In this document: positions 1 to 12,337 of the stretch, piece after piece
How positions within the stretch are numbered: position 1 is the stretch's first letter
How the letters are laid out: each line of letters opens with the position of its first letter
Assembly (NCBI RefSeq): GCF_021401245.1
Contig: NZ_JACBFY010000002.1
Span: 372,001-436,000 of the forward strand
DNA length: 64,000 nucleotides
Direction: 5' to 3'
DNA from: Pseudacidovorax sp. NFM-22
Lineage (GTDB): Bacteria; Pseudomonadota; Gammaproteobacteria; Burkholderiales; Burkholderiaceae_C
Position numbers and translations under genes: made by a program
Notes under the pieces: generated by a model
Told to the model about the DNA's origin: nothing
Database searches by the model: none
What the model saw: the letters and a program-made list of their open reading frames with translations, nothing else

Positions 1-1348
1 AGCTCATGGCCAGGGTGCGCGGGATGGGCGTGGCGCTCATCATCAGCAGGTGGGGCTCCAACGCCTGCATGCCGTCGCCGCCCTCGGAGGCCTTGCCGCG
101 CAGCGCCAGGCGTTGGGCCACACCGAAGCGGTGCTGCTCGTCCACGATGGCCAGCGCCAGCCGCTGGAAGCGCACCTTCTCCGAGATGACCGCATGCGTG
201 CCCACCACCAGCGCCGCCTCGCCGCTTTCGACGGCCGCCGCCATGGCGTCGCGCTCGCGCTTCTTCTGGCTGCCGGTGAGCCAGGCCACGCGCCGGCCCT
301 GCGCCGCCAGCAGCGGATCGAGCCAGCCGACCAGCTTGCCGAAATGCTGCGACGCCAGGATCTCGGTGGGCGCCATCAGCGCGCACTGGAAGCCGGCGTC
401 GATGCAGCGGGCCGCGGCCAGCGCCGCCACCAGCGTCTTGCCCGAGCCCACGTCGCCCTGCAGCAGCCGGTGCATGGGCTGACGGTGGGCCAGGTCGGCG
501 GCGATCTCGCGGTCGGCACGCGCCTGCGCGCCGGTGGGCGAGAAGGGCAGCGCCGCCAGCAGGCGGGCATGCAGGCTGCCGTCGCCCGTGCCCGCGCGCA
601 GCACGGGCGCGCGCTGGGCCTCGCGGGCGCGGCGGGCCTCCAGCTGCGACAGCTGCTGGGCCAGCAGCTCGTCCGCCTTCAGGCGCTGCCAGGCGGGATG
701 GCTGCGGTCCTCCAGCGCGGCCAGGGCCACGTCGGGCGTGGGGTGGTGCAGGAATTCGAGCGCAGCCCGCAGCGTCCAGGCCTTGTGGGGCAGCAGCTCG
801 GCGGGGATCAGCTCCTCCAGCGGCGCCCGCGCCAGGCCGGCCTGCACGGCGCGGCGCAGCACCGGCTGAGCCAGGCCCGCGGTCGTGGCATAAACGGGCG
901 TCAGCGCCAGCGGCAGCGCCGTGCCGGCCGCCTTGATGACCGGGTGCAGCATGGTCCGGCCCACGAAGCCACCACGCACCTCGCCGCGGGCCCGCACCCG
1001 GCTGCCGGGCGCCAACTGCTTCTGCTGCGAAGGGTAGAAATTGAAGAAGCGCAGCTGGCAGGTGTCGCTGCCGTCGTCCAGCGTGGCGATGAGCTGGCGG
1101 CGCGGGCGGAAGACGACTTCGCTGTCCACGATCGTGCCCTCGACCTGCGCATGCTCGCCGTCGCGCACATGGGCCAGTTGCACGATGCGGGTCTCGTCCT
1201 CGTAGCGCAGGGGCAGGTAGAGCGCGAAGTCGATGTCGCGCACCAGGCCCAGTTTTTTGAGCGCCCGCTGCACCTGGCTTTCGCCGCTGCCGGGCGCGCG
1301 AGGGGCGGCGGGCGCGGGGGCAGGCGAAGCGAGGGGGCGCGCGGACAT
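1..1348 (-). CDS. recG: ATP-dependent DNA helicase RecG, N-terminal 449 residues (gene cut by left edge)
   Basis: RecG is a cytoplasmic superfamily 2 helicase that reverses stalled replication forks and branch-migrates Holliday junctions. Reading leftwards from the ATG at 1348, the product has an N-terminal wedge (OB-fold) region, then a Walker A motif GDVGSGKT near residue 300, the RecG-type DEQHRFG box near residue 401, and SATPIPRT at about residues 435-445 just before the edge. About 240 C-terminal residues, including helicase motifs IV-VI, lie outside the window. The gene is divergent from queA across 116 bases. The start choice is supported by the conserved [10 protein letters not shown] segment soon after it. 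Confidence 0.95.
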   Translation of the reverse strand, partial: MSARPLASPAPAPAAPRAPGSGESQVQRALKKLGLVRDIDFALYLPLRYEDETRIVQLAHVRDGEHAQVEGTIVDSEVVFRPRRQLIATLDDGSDTCQLRFFNFYPSQQKQLAPGSRVRARGEVRGGFVGRTMLHPVIKAAGTALPLALTPVYATTAGLAQPVLRRAVQAGLARAPLEELIPAELLPHKAWTLRAALEFLHHPTPDVALAALEDRSHPAWQRLKADELLAQQLSQLEARRAREAQRAPVLRAGTGDGSLHARLLAALPFSPTGAQARADREIAADLAHRQPMHRLLQGDVGSGKTLVAALAAARCIDAGFQCALMAPTEILASQHFGKLVGWLDPLLAAQGRRVAWLTGSQKKRERDAMAAAVESGEAALVVGTHAVISEKVRFQRLALAIVDEQHRFGVAQRLALRGKASEGGDGMQALEPHLLMMSATPIPRTLAMS

Positions 1349-1464
1349 GGGACAATTCTGCCTCCCCGCCCTCCTCCGCCCCGCGCGGAACGCCGCCGCC
1401 CCGCGACGGCCTGCACGGAGGGCTTCCGCTTCTTTCTTGGAACGGGCCCGTCCGGCCCTCAAGC

Positions 1465-4975
<3,511 letters not shown>

Positions 4976-5030
4976 GAAGGGCCGCCGCCACAACGGCAAA
5001 GCGGCCCGAGGGCCACTGCCAGTCAGTTAA

Positions 5031-5101
5031 TCCGTTCGCCCAAGCTTGTCGAAGGGCTTTGACACGCAGTGCCCTGGCTTCGACAGGCTCAGCCCGAACG
5101 G
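5031..5101. repeat. REP-like inverted repeat, family C copy 1
   Basis: The 188 bases between tgt and the next gene hold an imperfect inverted repeat. A left arm reading CCGTTCG..AAGCTTGTCGAAGG is followed about 20 bases later by a right arm containing GGCTTCGACAGGCTCAGCC and CCGAACGG. The same right arm recurs at 18569-18594. It lies between two convergent genes (tgt and the DUF3597 gene), as expected for REP-type elements that can end transcription. Confidence 0.75.
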
Positions 5102-5163
5102 TTCTTGGTGAACTGACTGAGATTGGCCCGCAGGCCGCTTTTCTTTTTCTGGGCGCGACGCGC

Positions 5164-5592
5164 TCAGCGCATCTCGGGCGGCAGCGTGCCGCCGTTGGCC
5201 GCGATGCGGGTCATCACCTGCTTGTGCAGCCAGATGTTCCATTCGGCGGAGCCCGGTTCTGCGCTGCCCGTGTAGATGAACTCGTTGGCCAGTTCCTTGC
5301 GGGCGGCCAGGCTGCTGTCGAGGCCGAGCAGCTTGAGCAGGTCCACGATGGAGGTGCGCCAGTTCAGCTGGGCCGCACCTGGCTTCGCATCGAGGATGGG
5401 GGCCACCTCACCCAGGGGGATGGACGGCGGTGGCGCGGGCACGGCTGGCGCCGCCGGAGCCGGCGCAGCGGTCGCCGACGGTGCGGCGGGCGCGGGGGCC
5501 GGGGCCGGGGCCGGGGCCGGGGCCGGGGCGGGCGCAGCCTGTGCGCCGGGGAAGATCTTGGAAAGGATGCTGCTGAAGATGCTCACGGGCAT
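5164..5592 (-). CDS. DUF3597 domain-containing protein with Pro-Ala linker
   Basis: The 142-residue product starts MPVSIFSSILSKIF, typical of DUF3597 proteins. Residues from about 20 to 60 are an almost pure Pro-Ala stretch, followed by a small helical domain (about 70-142) with DLLKLLGLDSS and ARKELANEF. The function of the family is not known. There is no signal peptide or membrane segment, so it should be cytoplasmic. The Pro-Ala part is encoded by a GGGGCC-type hexamer tract (5494-5529), whose copy number could change without breaking the frame. The start codon is the ATG at 5592. Confidence 0.85.
   Translation of the reverse strand: MPVSIFSSILSKIFPGAQAAPAPAPAPAPAPAPAPAAPSATAAPAPAAPAVPAPPPSIPLGEVAPILDAKPGAAQLNWRTSIVDLLKLLGLDSSLAARKELANEFIYTGSAEPGSAEWNIWLHKQVMTRIAANGGTLPPEMR
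5494..5529. repeat. GGGGCC hexanucleotide tract inside the DUF3597 gene
   Basis: About six consecutive copies of GGGGCC on the + strand encode alternating Pro and Ala on the minus strand. Hexamer slippage changes linker length by two residues per unit and keeps the frame. Confidence 0.9.
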
Positions 5593-5674
5593 GACTCCTG
5601 GGTCGGATGGGGAGGAACAGTCACCGCTCGGCGGCGGGTGCCCGGTTCTAGCACCCGTGCGGGGTGGCCCTGCG

Positions 5675-6799
5675 TCAGCGGCGGCCGTGTTCGTGATCTT
5701 CTGCCGGCTTCTGCGAAGAAATGTTGCTTAATTCTGTATCTGGACCGGGAGTGGCGGTCGGCCGGGTTTCCGCCGCCTTGCCACAGCCGTGGCAGAAGCG
5801 CGCGAAGGCGCTCTTGCGGCTGCCGCAGCCCCCGCAGCGGTCGAACAGGCCGATGCCGCAGTGCGGGCAGAAGTCGATGGCCGCGTTCTTCAGGTCCACC
5901 GGCCGCTCGCAGCCCGGGCAGACGCCCTTGGCCAGGCGCGCCAGCGCCACGTCGTAGTCCAGGGCCTGGCGCCGTGCCGGCTCGGGCCGGGCCTCGGCCG
6001 CCTGCTGCCGCGCCAGGTAGCGCTGCAGCGCGGCGATGGCCCAACGGCCGGCCAACAGCGTCAGCACCACGCCCACGCCGTAGCGCACATAGCCGCCATA
6101 GCTGGGCAGGTAGGGCACCAGCTCCACGAAGAAGGTGAAGAGGGCGAAGAAGACGAAGCCCCAGACGAAGGGCCACCCGTTGCCCTTGCGGTGCCGCACG
6201 AAGAGCCAGCCGGCGACGGCCAGCAGCGGCAGCGTGAGGGCGAGGCGGTAGCCGAAGACGCGCAGTTCCTGCCGCCGCTCGGCCGCCTGCAAGCGCTCGG
6301 CGGCGGCCGCTTCCAGTTCGTCCAGCTGGCGCTGGCTGCGTGCAGCGGCCTGGCGGGCATCGAGTGCCCGCTGCTCCTGGCGCTCGGCCGCCGCCTGGGC
6401 CTGCCGCTGGGCGGCACGCAGTTCGTCGAGGGCGCGCGTGCGTTCGATCAGGGCCGGGTCCTGCTCCGGCCGGGCGGTGGCGCTGCGCGTGGCCAGCCAG
6501 TCGCCGAGGCTGGCCTGCGCCGAACGGGTGTTGGCCTGGGCCGTCCGGGCGCGCAGTTGCGCCTGCGCCAGGGCCTCGTCGGCCTCGGTCCGGGCCTGTT
6601 GCGCGCGGGCCAGGGCGTCGCGCTGGGCCTGTGCGGCCGACCGGTCGATGAAGTCGTCCAGCCGCAACTGGCGCTCCACCCGCGGCAGGTCGCCCACCAC
6701 CGTGCCGCCCAGGCCGATCAGGAAGCTGGCGAACACCAGGGACAACAGCCACAGGCCACGACGGAACCAGGCTTCGGACAGGCGCAGGGAGGTCTTCAT
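5675..6799 (-). CDS. Membrane protein with coiled coil and C-terminal zinc ribbons, function unknown
   Basis: The 374-residue product has one membrane helix near residues 15-38 and then a long Ala/Arg/Gln/Glu-rich coiled coil (about 45-175, RARTAQANTRSAQAS and similar). Two or three further hydrophobic segments follow between about 180 and 260. The C-terminus has CxxC pairs (CPGCERP, CPHCGIG, CGGCGSR, CHGCG), consistent with a double zinc ribbon. I do not recognise a characterised homologue. The ATG at 6799 is preferred over one 81 bases upstream because a GAAAGGAAA ribosome site precedes it. It may be a scaffold or sensor, but that is speculation. Confidence 0.75.
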   Translation of the reverse strand: MKTSLRLSEAWFRRGLWLLSLVFASFLIGLGGTVVGDLPRVERQLRLDDFIDRSAAQAQRDALARAQQARTEADEALAQAQLRARTAQANTRSAQASLGDWLATRSATARPEQDPALIERTRALDELRAAQRQAQAAAERQEQRALDARQAAARSQRQLDELEAAAAERLQAAERRQELRVFGYRLALTLPLLAVAGWLFVRHRKGNGWPFVWGFVFFALFTFFVELVPYLPSYGGYVRYGVGVVLTLLAGRWAIAALQRYLARQQAAEARPEPARRQALDYDVALARLAKGVCPGCERPVDLKNAAIDFCPHCGIGLFDRCGGCGSRKSAFARFCHGCGKAAETRPTATPGPDTELSNISSQKPAEDHEHGRR

Positions 6800-6979
6800 G
6801 GGCGATTTCCTTTCAGGCTCGGCCGTTGGACAGCGCTTGGGGGATCCAGCCGCTCGCCCGCCGCCCGAGATGAATCGCATCGTGCCCGGGCTTCGACCTC
6901 ACGGCAGTGCCGGGCTGTACCCCGCTCGGAATTTGCAGCTTCAGGTATCGCCAGGCGATACCACCGCGCAGGCGCCCGT

Positions 6980-7633
6980 TCAGCCGGCCGCCCGCCGCGA
7001 TGGTCGCGTGCCGGCATGCAGATCGGCCCGCACGAAGGGGCGCTCGTTGCCGGCCATCCAGGCCGCGGTGCGGCCGATCAGTTCGTGCGTGGGCGCGCGC
7101 GTGCCGGGCGGGATCACCAGCGCCGGCAGTACCAGCGTGAGCAGCACCGGCAGCAGGCGCAGCCTGGGGTGCGGCTTGCTCCGCTGGCCCCACAGGAAGA
7201 AGCCGCTGGCCGACAGCCCGAGCAGGAAGCCCGACACCACCTCCGACACCGAATGCGCGTCCAGGGCCAGACGCGAATAGCCGATGGCCATGCCCAGGGC
7301 CCAGCCCGCGAAGGCGGCCGCCACGCGCCAGCGATGCGCGAAGCTGGAGACCGCCAGCCACAGCGCCACCGGCCAGAGGGTGGTCGACAGCGTGGTGTGG
7401 CCGCTGAAGCCGGTGAAATCGATGGCCGCGATGCCCAGCCCCCAGCCCATGAAGGCCAGCTTGCCCGCCACCACGGTCGCGCCCGCCGTGCCCACGCACA
7501 GCAGCCACAGCCACATCACCGGCCGGGTCCGCCGGGCCCAGCCCAGCCAGGCGGTGATGGCCAGCGCCATCGGCATCATCAGGCTGCTGTCGCCCAGCCA
7601 GGTCAGCGCATGCCAGTTCAGAAAAGCGTTCAT
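6980..7633 (-). CDS. PAP2-superfamily membrane phosphatase-like protein
   Basis: The 217-residue polytopic membrane protein carries the layout of the type 2 phosphatidic acid phosphatase family: a Lys-led first motif (KLAFMGWG), FSGHTTLS as the second, and SRLALDAHSVSEVV as the third. These normally hold the phosphate-binding and catalytic residues. Here the Arg-Pro of motif 1 is not seen and the Asp after the motif 3 His is Glu, so activity is uncertain. The ATG at 7633 is chosen; a TTG codon directly before it could also be read. It lies 10 bases downstream of the MFS-acyltransferase gene on the same strand, suggesting a shared lipid-related transcript. Confidence 0.8.
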   Translation of the reverse strand: MNAFLNWHALTWLGDSSLMMPMALAITAWLGWARRTRPVMWLWLLCVGTAGATVVAGKLAFMGWGLGIAAIDFTGFSGHTTLSTTLWPVALWLAVSSFAHRWRVAAAFAGWALGMAIGYSRLALDAHSVSEVVSGFLLGLSASGFFLWGQRSKPHPRLRLLPVLLTLVLPALVIPPGTRAPTHELIGRTAAWMAGNERPFVRADLHAGTRPSRRAAG

Positions 7634-7643
7634 CAATGAGGAA

Positions 7644-9557
7644 TCAAGACTGCGTCAGCAGGTTGGACACCCGCGCACGCAGCAGTTCAGGCTGCACTGC
7701 CGAAGCTGGCAGCGGTTCACCCACGTTCAGGCCCACGCGGCTCCAGAAGCCGCGGCGGAAGGGCCGCACCATGGCCACCGGCTCGCCGCCGCGCAGCTCG
7801 ATGCGGCTGAAGTACGAGCCCCACAGGTTCGTCAGCGCCATCGGCACCACCGGCACCGCCAGGCCGTCCTCCTGCGCGCGGGCCAGGATCTTCATCACGC
7901 CGCCCTTGAAGGGCTGCAGCGTGCCGTCGCGCGTGATGCCGCCTTCGGGAAAGATGCCCAGCAGGTCGCCCTCGCGCAGCACCTGGGCGGCCTCGTCGAA
8001 GGCGCGCTCGTAGGCGGCCGGGTCTTCCTTCTGCGGCGCGATCGGGATCGCCTTGGCCAGCCGGAACAGCCAGCCCAGCACCGGCACGCGGAAGATGCGG
8101 TGGTCCATCAGGAAGCGGATCGGCCGCGGGCTGGCCGCCATCAGCAGCACGGCGTCGACGAAGCTCACGTGGTTGCACACCAGCACGGCCGGGCCCTGGT
8201 CGGGGATCTGCTCGTCGCCCCGCACCTTGAAGCGGTAGACGAAGCGCGACGCCACCCAGGCGATGAAGCGCAGCAGGTACTCGGGCACCAGCAAAAAGAT
8301 GTAGCCCGCCACCACCGCATTGGCGATGCCGGTGAAGAGGAAGACTTGCGGAATGCTGAAGCCGGCGCCGATCAGCGCCCCGGCGATCACCGCGCTGGCG
8401 ATCATGAACAGCGCATTGAGGATGTTGTTGGCCGCGATGATCCGCGCGCGGTGCGTGGGCTGACTGCGCAGCTGGATCAGCGCATACATCGGCACGCTGT
8501 AGAGGCCGGCGAAGAGCGAGAGCAGCGCCAGGTCGGCCATCACGCGCCAGTGCGCCGGCTGCGCCAGGAAGGCGCCCAGCCCCATCTCGGCCGAAGGCGG
8601 CAGCCCGCGCGAGGCGAAGTACAGGTCGATGGCGAACACGCTCATGCCGATGGCACCCAGCGGCACCAGGCCGATCTCCACCTGACGGCGCGACAGCGTC
8701 TCGCACAGCAGCGAGCCCGCGCCGATGCCCACCGAGAACACCACCAGCAGCAGCGAGGCGACCTGCGCATCGCCGTGCAGCACCTCCTTGGCGAAGCTCG
8801 GGAACTGCGACAGGAAGGTGGCGCCGAAGAACCACATCCACGAAATGCCCAGCAGCGAGCGGAACACCACCGTGTTGCCATGCGCGAGCCTGAGGTTGCG
8901 CCAGGTCTCGGTCACCGGGTTCCAGTTGACCGCGAGGCCCGGGTCGGTGGCCGGTGCGGCGGGCACGGCCTGCGCCGTCAGCCGGCCGATGACGGCCACC
9001 GCCACGCAGGCTGCCGCCACGGTGCCGTGGCCGATGCCGGGCAGCGCCACCAGCAGGCCGCCGGCCACCTGGCCGAGCAGGATGGCGACGAAGGTGCCCA
9101 TCTCCACCATGCCGTTGCCGCCCGTCAGCTCGTGCGGATCGAGCGCCTGCGGCAGGTAGGCGAACTTCACCGGGCCGAACAGCGTGGAATGCAGGCCCAT
9201 CAGGAAGACGCAGCCCAGCAGCACCGGCACGTTGGCGGCCACGAAGCCCCAGCCGGCCAGCGCCATGATGGCGATCTCCAGCGTCTTGACCAGCCGGATG
9301 ATGCGGGCCTTGTCGTACTTGTCGGTGAGCTGCCCCGCAGTGGCCGAGAACAGCAGGAAGGGCAGGATGAACAGCGCCCCGATCACCAGCCCCGCCAGCG
9401 AGGGCGGCAGCCACGCCACCTGCAGCTGGTAGGTCACCATCACCGTGAAGGCGAACTTGAACAGGTTGTCGTTGGCGGCGCCGGCGAACTGCGTCCAGAA
9501 GAAGGGCGCGAAGCGGCGCTGGCGCAGCAGGGCGAACTGGTTGGCGTGAGCGGTCAT
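7644..9557 (-). CDS. MFS transporter fused to a PlsC-type 1-acylglycerol-phosphate acyltransferase
   Basis: The 637-residue product has about 12 hydrophobic segments (residues 1 to about 420) resembling LplT-type lysophospholipid flippases (QFAGAANDNLFKFA; AGQLTDKYDKARI). A cytosolic acyltransferase domain follows, with NHVSFVD near residue 462 and FPEGGITRDG near 535, the HxxxxD and EGTR-like boxes of PlsC. In E. coli LplT and the acyltransferase-ligase Aas are separate proteins that recycle lysophospholipids. Here flippase and acyltransferase are one chain and the AMP-ligase domain of Aas is missing. A role in lysophospholipid uptake and reacylation is inferred. The gene is divergent from the XRE regulator. 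Confidence 0.88.
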   Translation of the reverse strand: MTAHANQFALLRQRRFAPFFWTQFAGAANDNLFKFAFTVMVTYQLQVAWLPPSLAGLVIGALFILPFLLFSATAGQLTDKYDKARIIRLVKTLEIAIMALAGWGFVAANVPVLLGCVFLMGLHSTLFGPVKFAYLPQALDPHELTGGNGMVEMGTFVAILLGQVAGGLLVALPGIGHGTVAAACVAVAVIGRLTAQAVPAAPATDPGLAVNWNPVTETWRNLRLAHGNTVVFRSLLGISWMWFFGATFLSQFPSFAKEVLHGDAQVASLLLVVFSVGIGAGSLLCETLSRRQVEIGLVPLGAIGMSVFAIDLYFASRGLPPSAEMGLGAFLAQPAHWRVMADLALLSLFAGLYSVPMYALIQLRSQPTHRARIIAANNILNALFMIASAVIAGALIGAGFSIPQVFLFTGIANAVVAGYIFLLVPEYLLRFIAWVASRFVYRFKVRGDEQIPDQGPAVLVCNHVSFVDAVLLMAASPRPIRFLMDHRIFRVPVLGWLFRLAKAIPIAPQKEDPAAYERAFDEAAQVLREGDLLGIFPEGGITRDGTLQPFKGGVMKILARAQEDGLAVPVVPMALTNLWGSYFSRIELRGGEPVAMVRPFRRGFWSRVGLNVGEPLPASAVQPELLRARVSNLLTQS

Positions 9558-9718
9558 GCGGATGGCACTGCGGAAGGAAGGACCGCCGGCGCGCGGGCAT
9601 TGTGCCGGAGCAGGCGGGACGGACGGCCGCCACTGTCCATGCTGCCGTGCCCGCCCGGGCGCGGCAAACGATACAAGCCCCGATCTCGCGCCGCGCGGTA
9701 TCGTCCAACAATACCGCC

Positions 9719-10450
9719 ATGAGCACCACCGTCGATCTGGTCCGGGCCATCAAGGCCGAACTCAAGGCCGCAGGCATGACCTATGCCAACCTGGCCGTGG
9801 CCCTGGGCCTGGCCGAATCCAGCGTCAAGCGCATGCTGGCCCGGGGCGACATGCCGCTGGCGCGCGTCGACGCCATCTGCCGCGCCCTGCGCATCGACTT
9901 CGCCGACCTGGCGCGGCGCGTGGCCGACAGCCAGCCGCTGCTGCGCGAGCTGACGCAGGAGCAGGAGCAGGCCGTGGTGCGCGACCGCAAGCTGCTGCTG
10001 GTGGCCATCAACGTGCTGAGCCAATGGACGCTGGAGCAGATCGTCGGCACCTACCGGATCACCGAGGCCGAATGCATCGGCTACCTGGCGCAGCTGGACC
10101 GCATCGGCATCATCGAGCTGCGGCCGCTCAACCGCTACCGGCTCAAGGTGGCCAAGACCTTTCGCTGGCGGCCGCACGGGCCGGTGATGCAGTTCTTCCG
10201 TGAGGAAGTGGTGCTCGACTACTACGCCGGCGGCTTCGACGGCCCGGCCGAGGGGCTGCTGCTGGTGCACGGCTCCATCTCGCGGGCGCTGGCGCCGGCC
10301 TTCCTGGAGCGGCTGCAACGCGTGGCGCAGGACTTCGCCCAGCAGCACCAGACCGACCAGAAGCTGCCCGCCGGCGAGCTGGAGGGCTACACGCTGCTGC
10401 TGGCGATGCGCGAGTGGGAATTCGGCCAGTTCACCCAGCTGCGCCGCTAG
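9719..10450 (+). CDS. XRE-family DNA-binding regulator
   Basis: The 243-residue product has an N-terminal helix-turn-helix (about residues 8-60: MTYANLAVALGLAESSVKRML) typical of Cro/C1-type regulators. The C-terminal part of about 150 residues has no motif I recognise; it may sense a ligand or mediate dimerisation. It is divergent from the MFS-acyltransferase gene (161 bases between starts), so control of that lipid gene is possible but unproven. The ATG at 9719 is the first start that gives a complete HTH domain without unlikely upstream sequence. A family A repeat begins six bases after the stop. Confidence 0.85.
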   Translation: MSTTVDLVRAIKAELKAAGMTYANLAVALGLAESSVKRMLARGDMPLARVDAICRALRIDFADLARRVADSQPLLRELTQEQEQAVVRDRKLLLVAINVLSQWTLEQIVGTYRITEAECIGYLAQLDRIGIIELRPLNRYRLKVAKTFRWRPHGPVMQFFREEVVLDYYAGGFDGPAEGLLLVHGSISRALAPAFLERLQRVAQDFAQQHQTDQKLPAGELEGYTLLLAMREWEFGQFTQLRR

Positions 10451-10456
10451 AGCGGA

Positions 10457-10582
10457 ACACCCCCCATGCCGCTTCGCGGCACCCCCCTCTCTGGCGCCTT
10501 CGGCTTGGAGGGGGGCGCACCCACAGGCCTGGCGAAGCCAGTTCCTGGGGTGCCCAGGCATGGCCTGCTCCGCGTCCATTCG
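10457..10582 (+). repeat. Family A post-stop three-hairpin element, copy A1
   Basis: It starts six bases after the XRE gene stop and reads in the same sense. Hairpin 1 is TGCCGC-TTC-GCGGCA, hairpin 2 pairs a C-run with a G-run (CCCCCCTC with GGAGGGGGG), and hairpin 3 has inner stem CTGGC-GAA-GCCAG with an outer GCACCCACAGG/CCTGGGGTGC stem. It is closely similar to 53763-53886 and to the minus-strand copy at 26783-26908. Confidence 0.85.
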
Positions 10583-10663
10583 AGTCTTGTGGCCGCGCCA
10601 GTTTCAGGCGATGCGGACAGGGTGGGCTTGGTTGAACGCGACCGGCCCCCTAGAATCGCGCCC

Positions 10664-10880
10664 CGCAGGAGAACGCACCGCCCGCCTGCACAGGCCGGGC
10701 GGCGCTACCGAAGGCGCAAACTCCCATAAACGCTCAGGTCGGTCCGGCAACGGGCCCGTACTGCAACATCCATCACGCCGTCTGGAGAGTCGCCACACCA
10801 TGTGGCGCACCGAAGGAGCAAACCCGCCGCGAGCGCTGCGGGTGAAACTCTCAGGTACCAAGGACAGGGGGAGCGGCAAC
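10664..10880 (+). promoter_or_regulatory. Tandem glycine riboswitch
   Basis: Two successive aptamers match the glycine riboswitch pattern. Aptamer 1 (about 10665-10767) has GCAGGAGAA, CCGAAGGCGCAAACTCCC and CGCTCAGGTC. Aptamer 2 (about 10780-10878) has CTGGAGAG, CCGAAGGAGCAAACC, AACTCTCAGGTACCAAGG and ACAGGGG, a near-consensus copy. Such elements usually turn on glycine-cleavage or glycine-export genes when glycine binds. Here the downstream gene is a DadA-like dehydrogenase whose ATG is at 10972. Between them, GGCAACC and GGTTGCC flanked by G and C runs (about 10870-10910) can form a strong hairpin that may serve as the expression platform. Confidence 0.92.
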
Positions 10881-10971
10881 CTGAACGCGTCATGCGGCGG
10901 TTGCCCCCTTGTGCCCCAAGGACGGACCCCGCTGCCGCGTTCATGCGCTGCAACCTGAAAGGGGTTCTTCC

Positions 10972-12282
10972 ATGCGCGTGATCGTCCTCGGCGCCGGCCT
11001 GCTCGGCACCACCTCCGCCTACTTCCTCTCCCAGCTCGGCCACGACGTCACCGTCGTCGACCGCCAGGCCACGCCCGGCGCCGAGACCAGCTTCGCCAAC
11101 GGCGGGCAGATCTCCGTCAGCCATGCCGAGCCCTGGGCCAACCCCGGCGCGCCGCTCAAGCTGCTGAAGTGGCTGGGCCGCGAAGATGCGCCCCTGCTCT
11201 TCCGCCTGCGGCCCGACCTGCGGCAATGGCTCTGGGGCTTGTCTTTCCTGCGCGAATGCACGCCCGCGCGCACCCGCCACAACATCGAACAGATCGTGCG
11301 CCTGGGCACCTACAGCCGCGACGTGCTGCAGCAGCTGCGCCGCGACACCGGCATCGCCTACGACCAGCGCACGCAGGGCATCCTGCACTTCTACACCTCG
11401 CAGAAGGAGTTCGACGCCGCCCTGGCGCCGGCCGAGCAGATGCGCCAGCTGGGCTGCGAGCGGCAGGTGATCGACGCCGACCAGGCCGTGCGCCTGGAGC
11501 CCGCCCTCGCCCACATCCGCCCGCAATTGGCCGGCGCCACCTACACCGCCGAGGACGAGTCGGGCGACGCCAACCGCTTCACCCGCGAACTGGCCAGGCG
11601 CGCCGAGGCGGCCGGCGTGCGCTTCCTGATGGGCCACACCATCACCGCGCTGCGCGAGGTGGCGGGCGAGATCGACCATGTGGAGGCCACCGACGCCGAA
11701 GGCCGCTATCAGCGCCTGCGCGCCGACGCGTACGTGCTGGCGATGGGCTCGTTCAGCCCGCTGCTGGCGGCGCCGCTCGGCATCCGGCTGCCGATCTACC
11801 CGGCCAAGGGCTATTCCGTGACCATGCCGGTCAAGGACGCGAGCCGGGCGCACCAGGTCTCGCTGACGGACGACGAATTCAAGCTGGTGTTCTCGCGCCT
11901 GACCGGCCCGCAGGGCGACCGGCTGCGCATCGCCGGCACGGCCGAGCTCAACGGCTACGACCGTGACCTGAGCACCGTGCGCTGCGAGGCCATCGTGCGG
12001 CGTGTGGAGCAGCTCTTCCCGGGTGCGGGCGACACGGCCCGGGCCCAGTTCTGGAGCGGCCTGCGCCCGGCCACGCCGAGCAACGTGCCGATCATCGGCG
12101 CCAGCCGCGTGGGCCGGCTGTTCCTCAATACCGGCCACGGCACGCTGGGCTGGACGCATGCGTGTGGCTCGGGCCAGTCCATCGCGCGCATCGTGAGCGG
12201 GCTGGCGCCGGAGGTGGATTTCGCGTTCACCGCCGACACCCGCCATGCGGGTGTGCTCCGGCCGCTCGCCAGCGCCGCCTGA
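10972..12282 (+). CDS. dadA: D-amino acid dehydrogenase (DadA-like FAD oxidoreductase)
   Basis: The 436-residue flavoprotein belongs to the DadA/glycine oxidase (DAO) family, which deaminates D-amino acids or glycine to 2-oxoacids while passing electrons to the respiratory chain. The N-terminus has the dinucleotide-binding motif VLGAGLLG and the acidic VVDRQ strand end. Later segments such as GQISVSHAEPWANPGAP and HGTLGWTHACGSGQ are characteristic of DadA. The ATG at 10972 is preceded by GAAAGGGG. A tandem glycine riboswitch lies directly upstream, so expression should respond to glycine; glycine itself, or a D-amino acid metabolised with it, may be the substrate. Confidence 0.9.
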   Translation: MRVIVLGAGLLGTTSAYFLSQLGHDVTVVDRQATPGAETSFANGGQISVSHAEPWANPGAPLKLLKWLGREDAPLLFRLRPDLRQWLWGLSFLRECTPARTRHNIEQIVRLGTYSRDVLQQLRRDTGIAYDQRTQGILHFYTSQKEFDAALAPAEQMRQLGCERQVIDADQAVRLEPALAHIRPQLAGATYTAEDESGDANRFTRELARRAEAAGVRFLMGHTITALREVAGEIDHVEATDAEGRYQRLRADAYVLAMGSFSPLLAAPLGIRLPIYPAKGYSVTMPVKDASRAHQVSLTDDEFKLVFSRLTGPQGDRLRIAGTAELNGYDRDLSTVRCEAIVRRVEQLFPGAGDTARAQFWSGLRPATPSNVPIIGASRVGRLFLNTGHGTLGWTHACGSGQSIARIVSGLAPEVDFAFTADTRHAGVLRPLASAA

Positions 12283-12337
12283 TCCGCCAGCCCGGCGTAA
12301 GGGCGCAGGGGTGCAGGGGCGCGCTATCGTCGGCCGC

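Noticed and set aside
10457-10582. Family A element as a miniature transposon
   Set aside because: No terminal inverted repeats with target duplications are visible, and all copies keep the same sense relative to the preceding gene.
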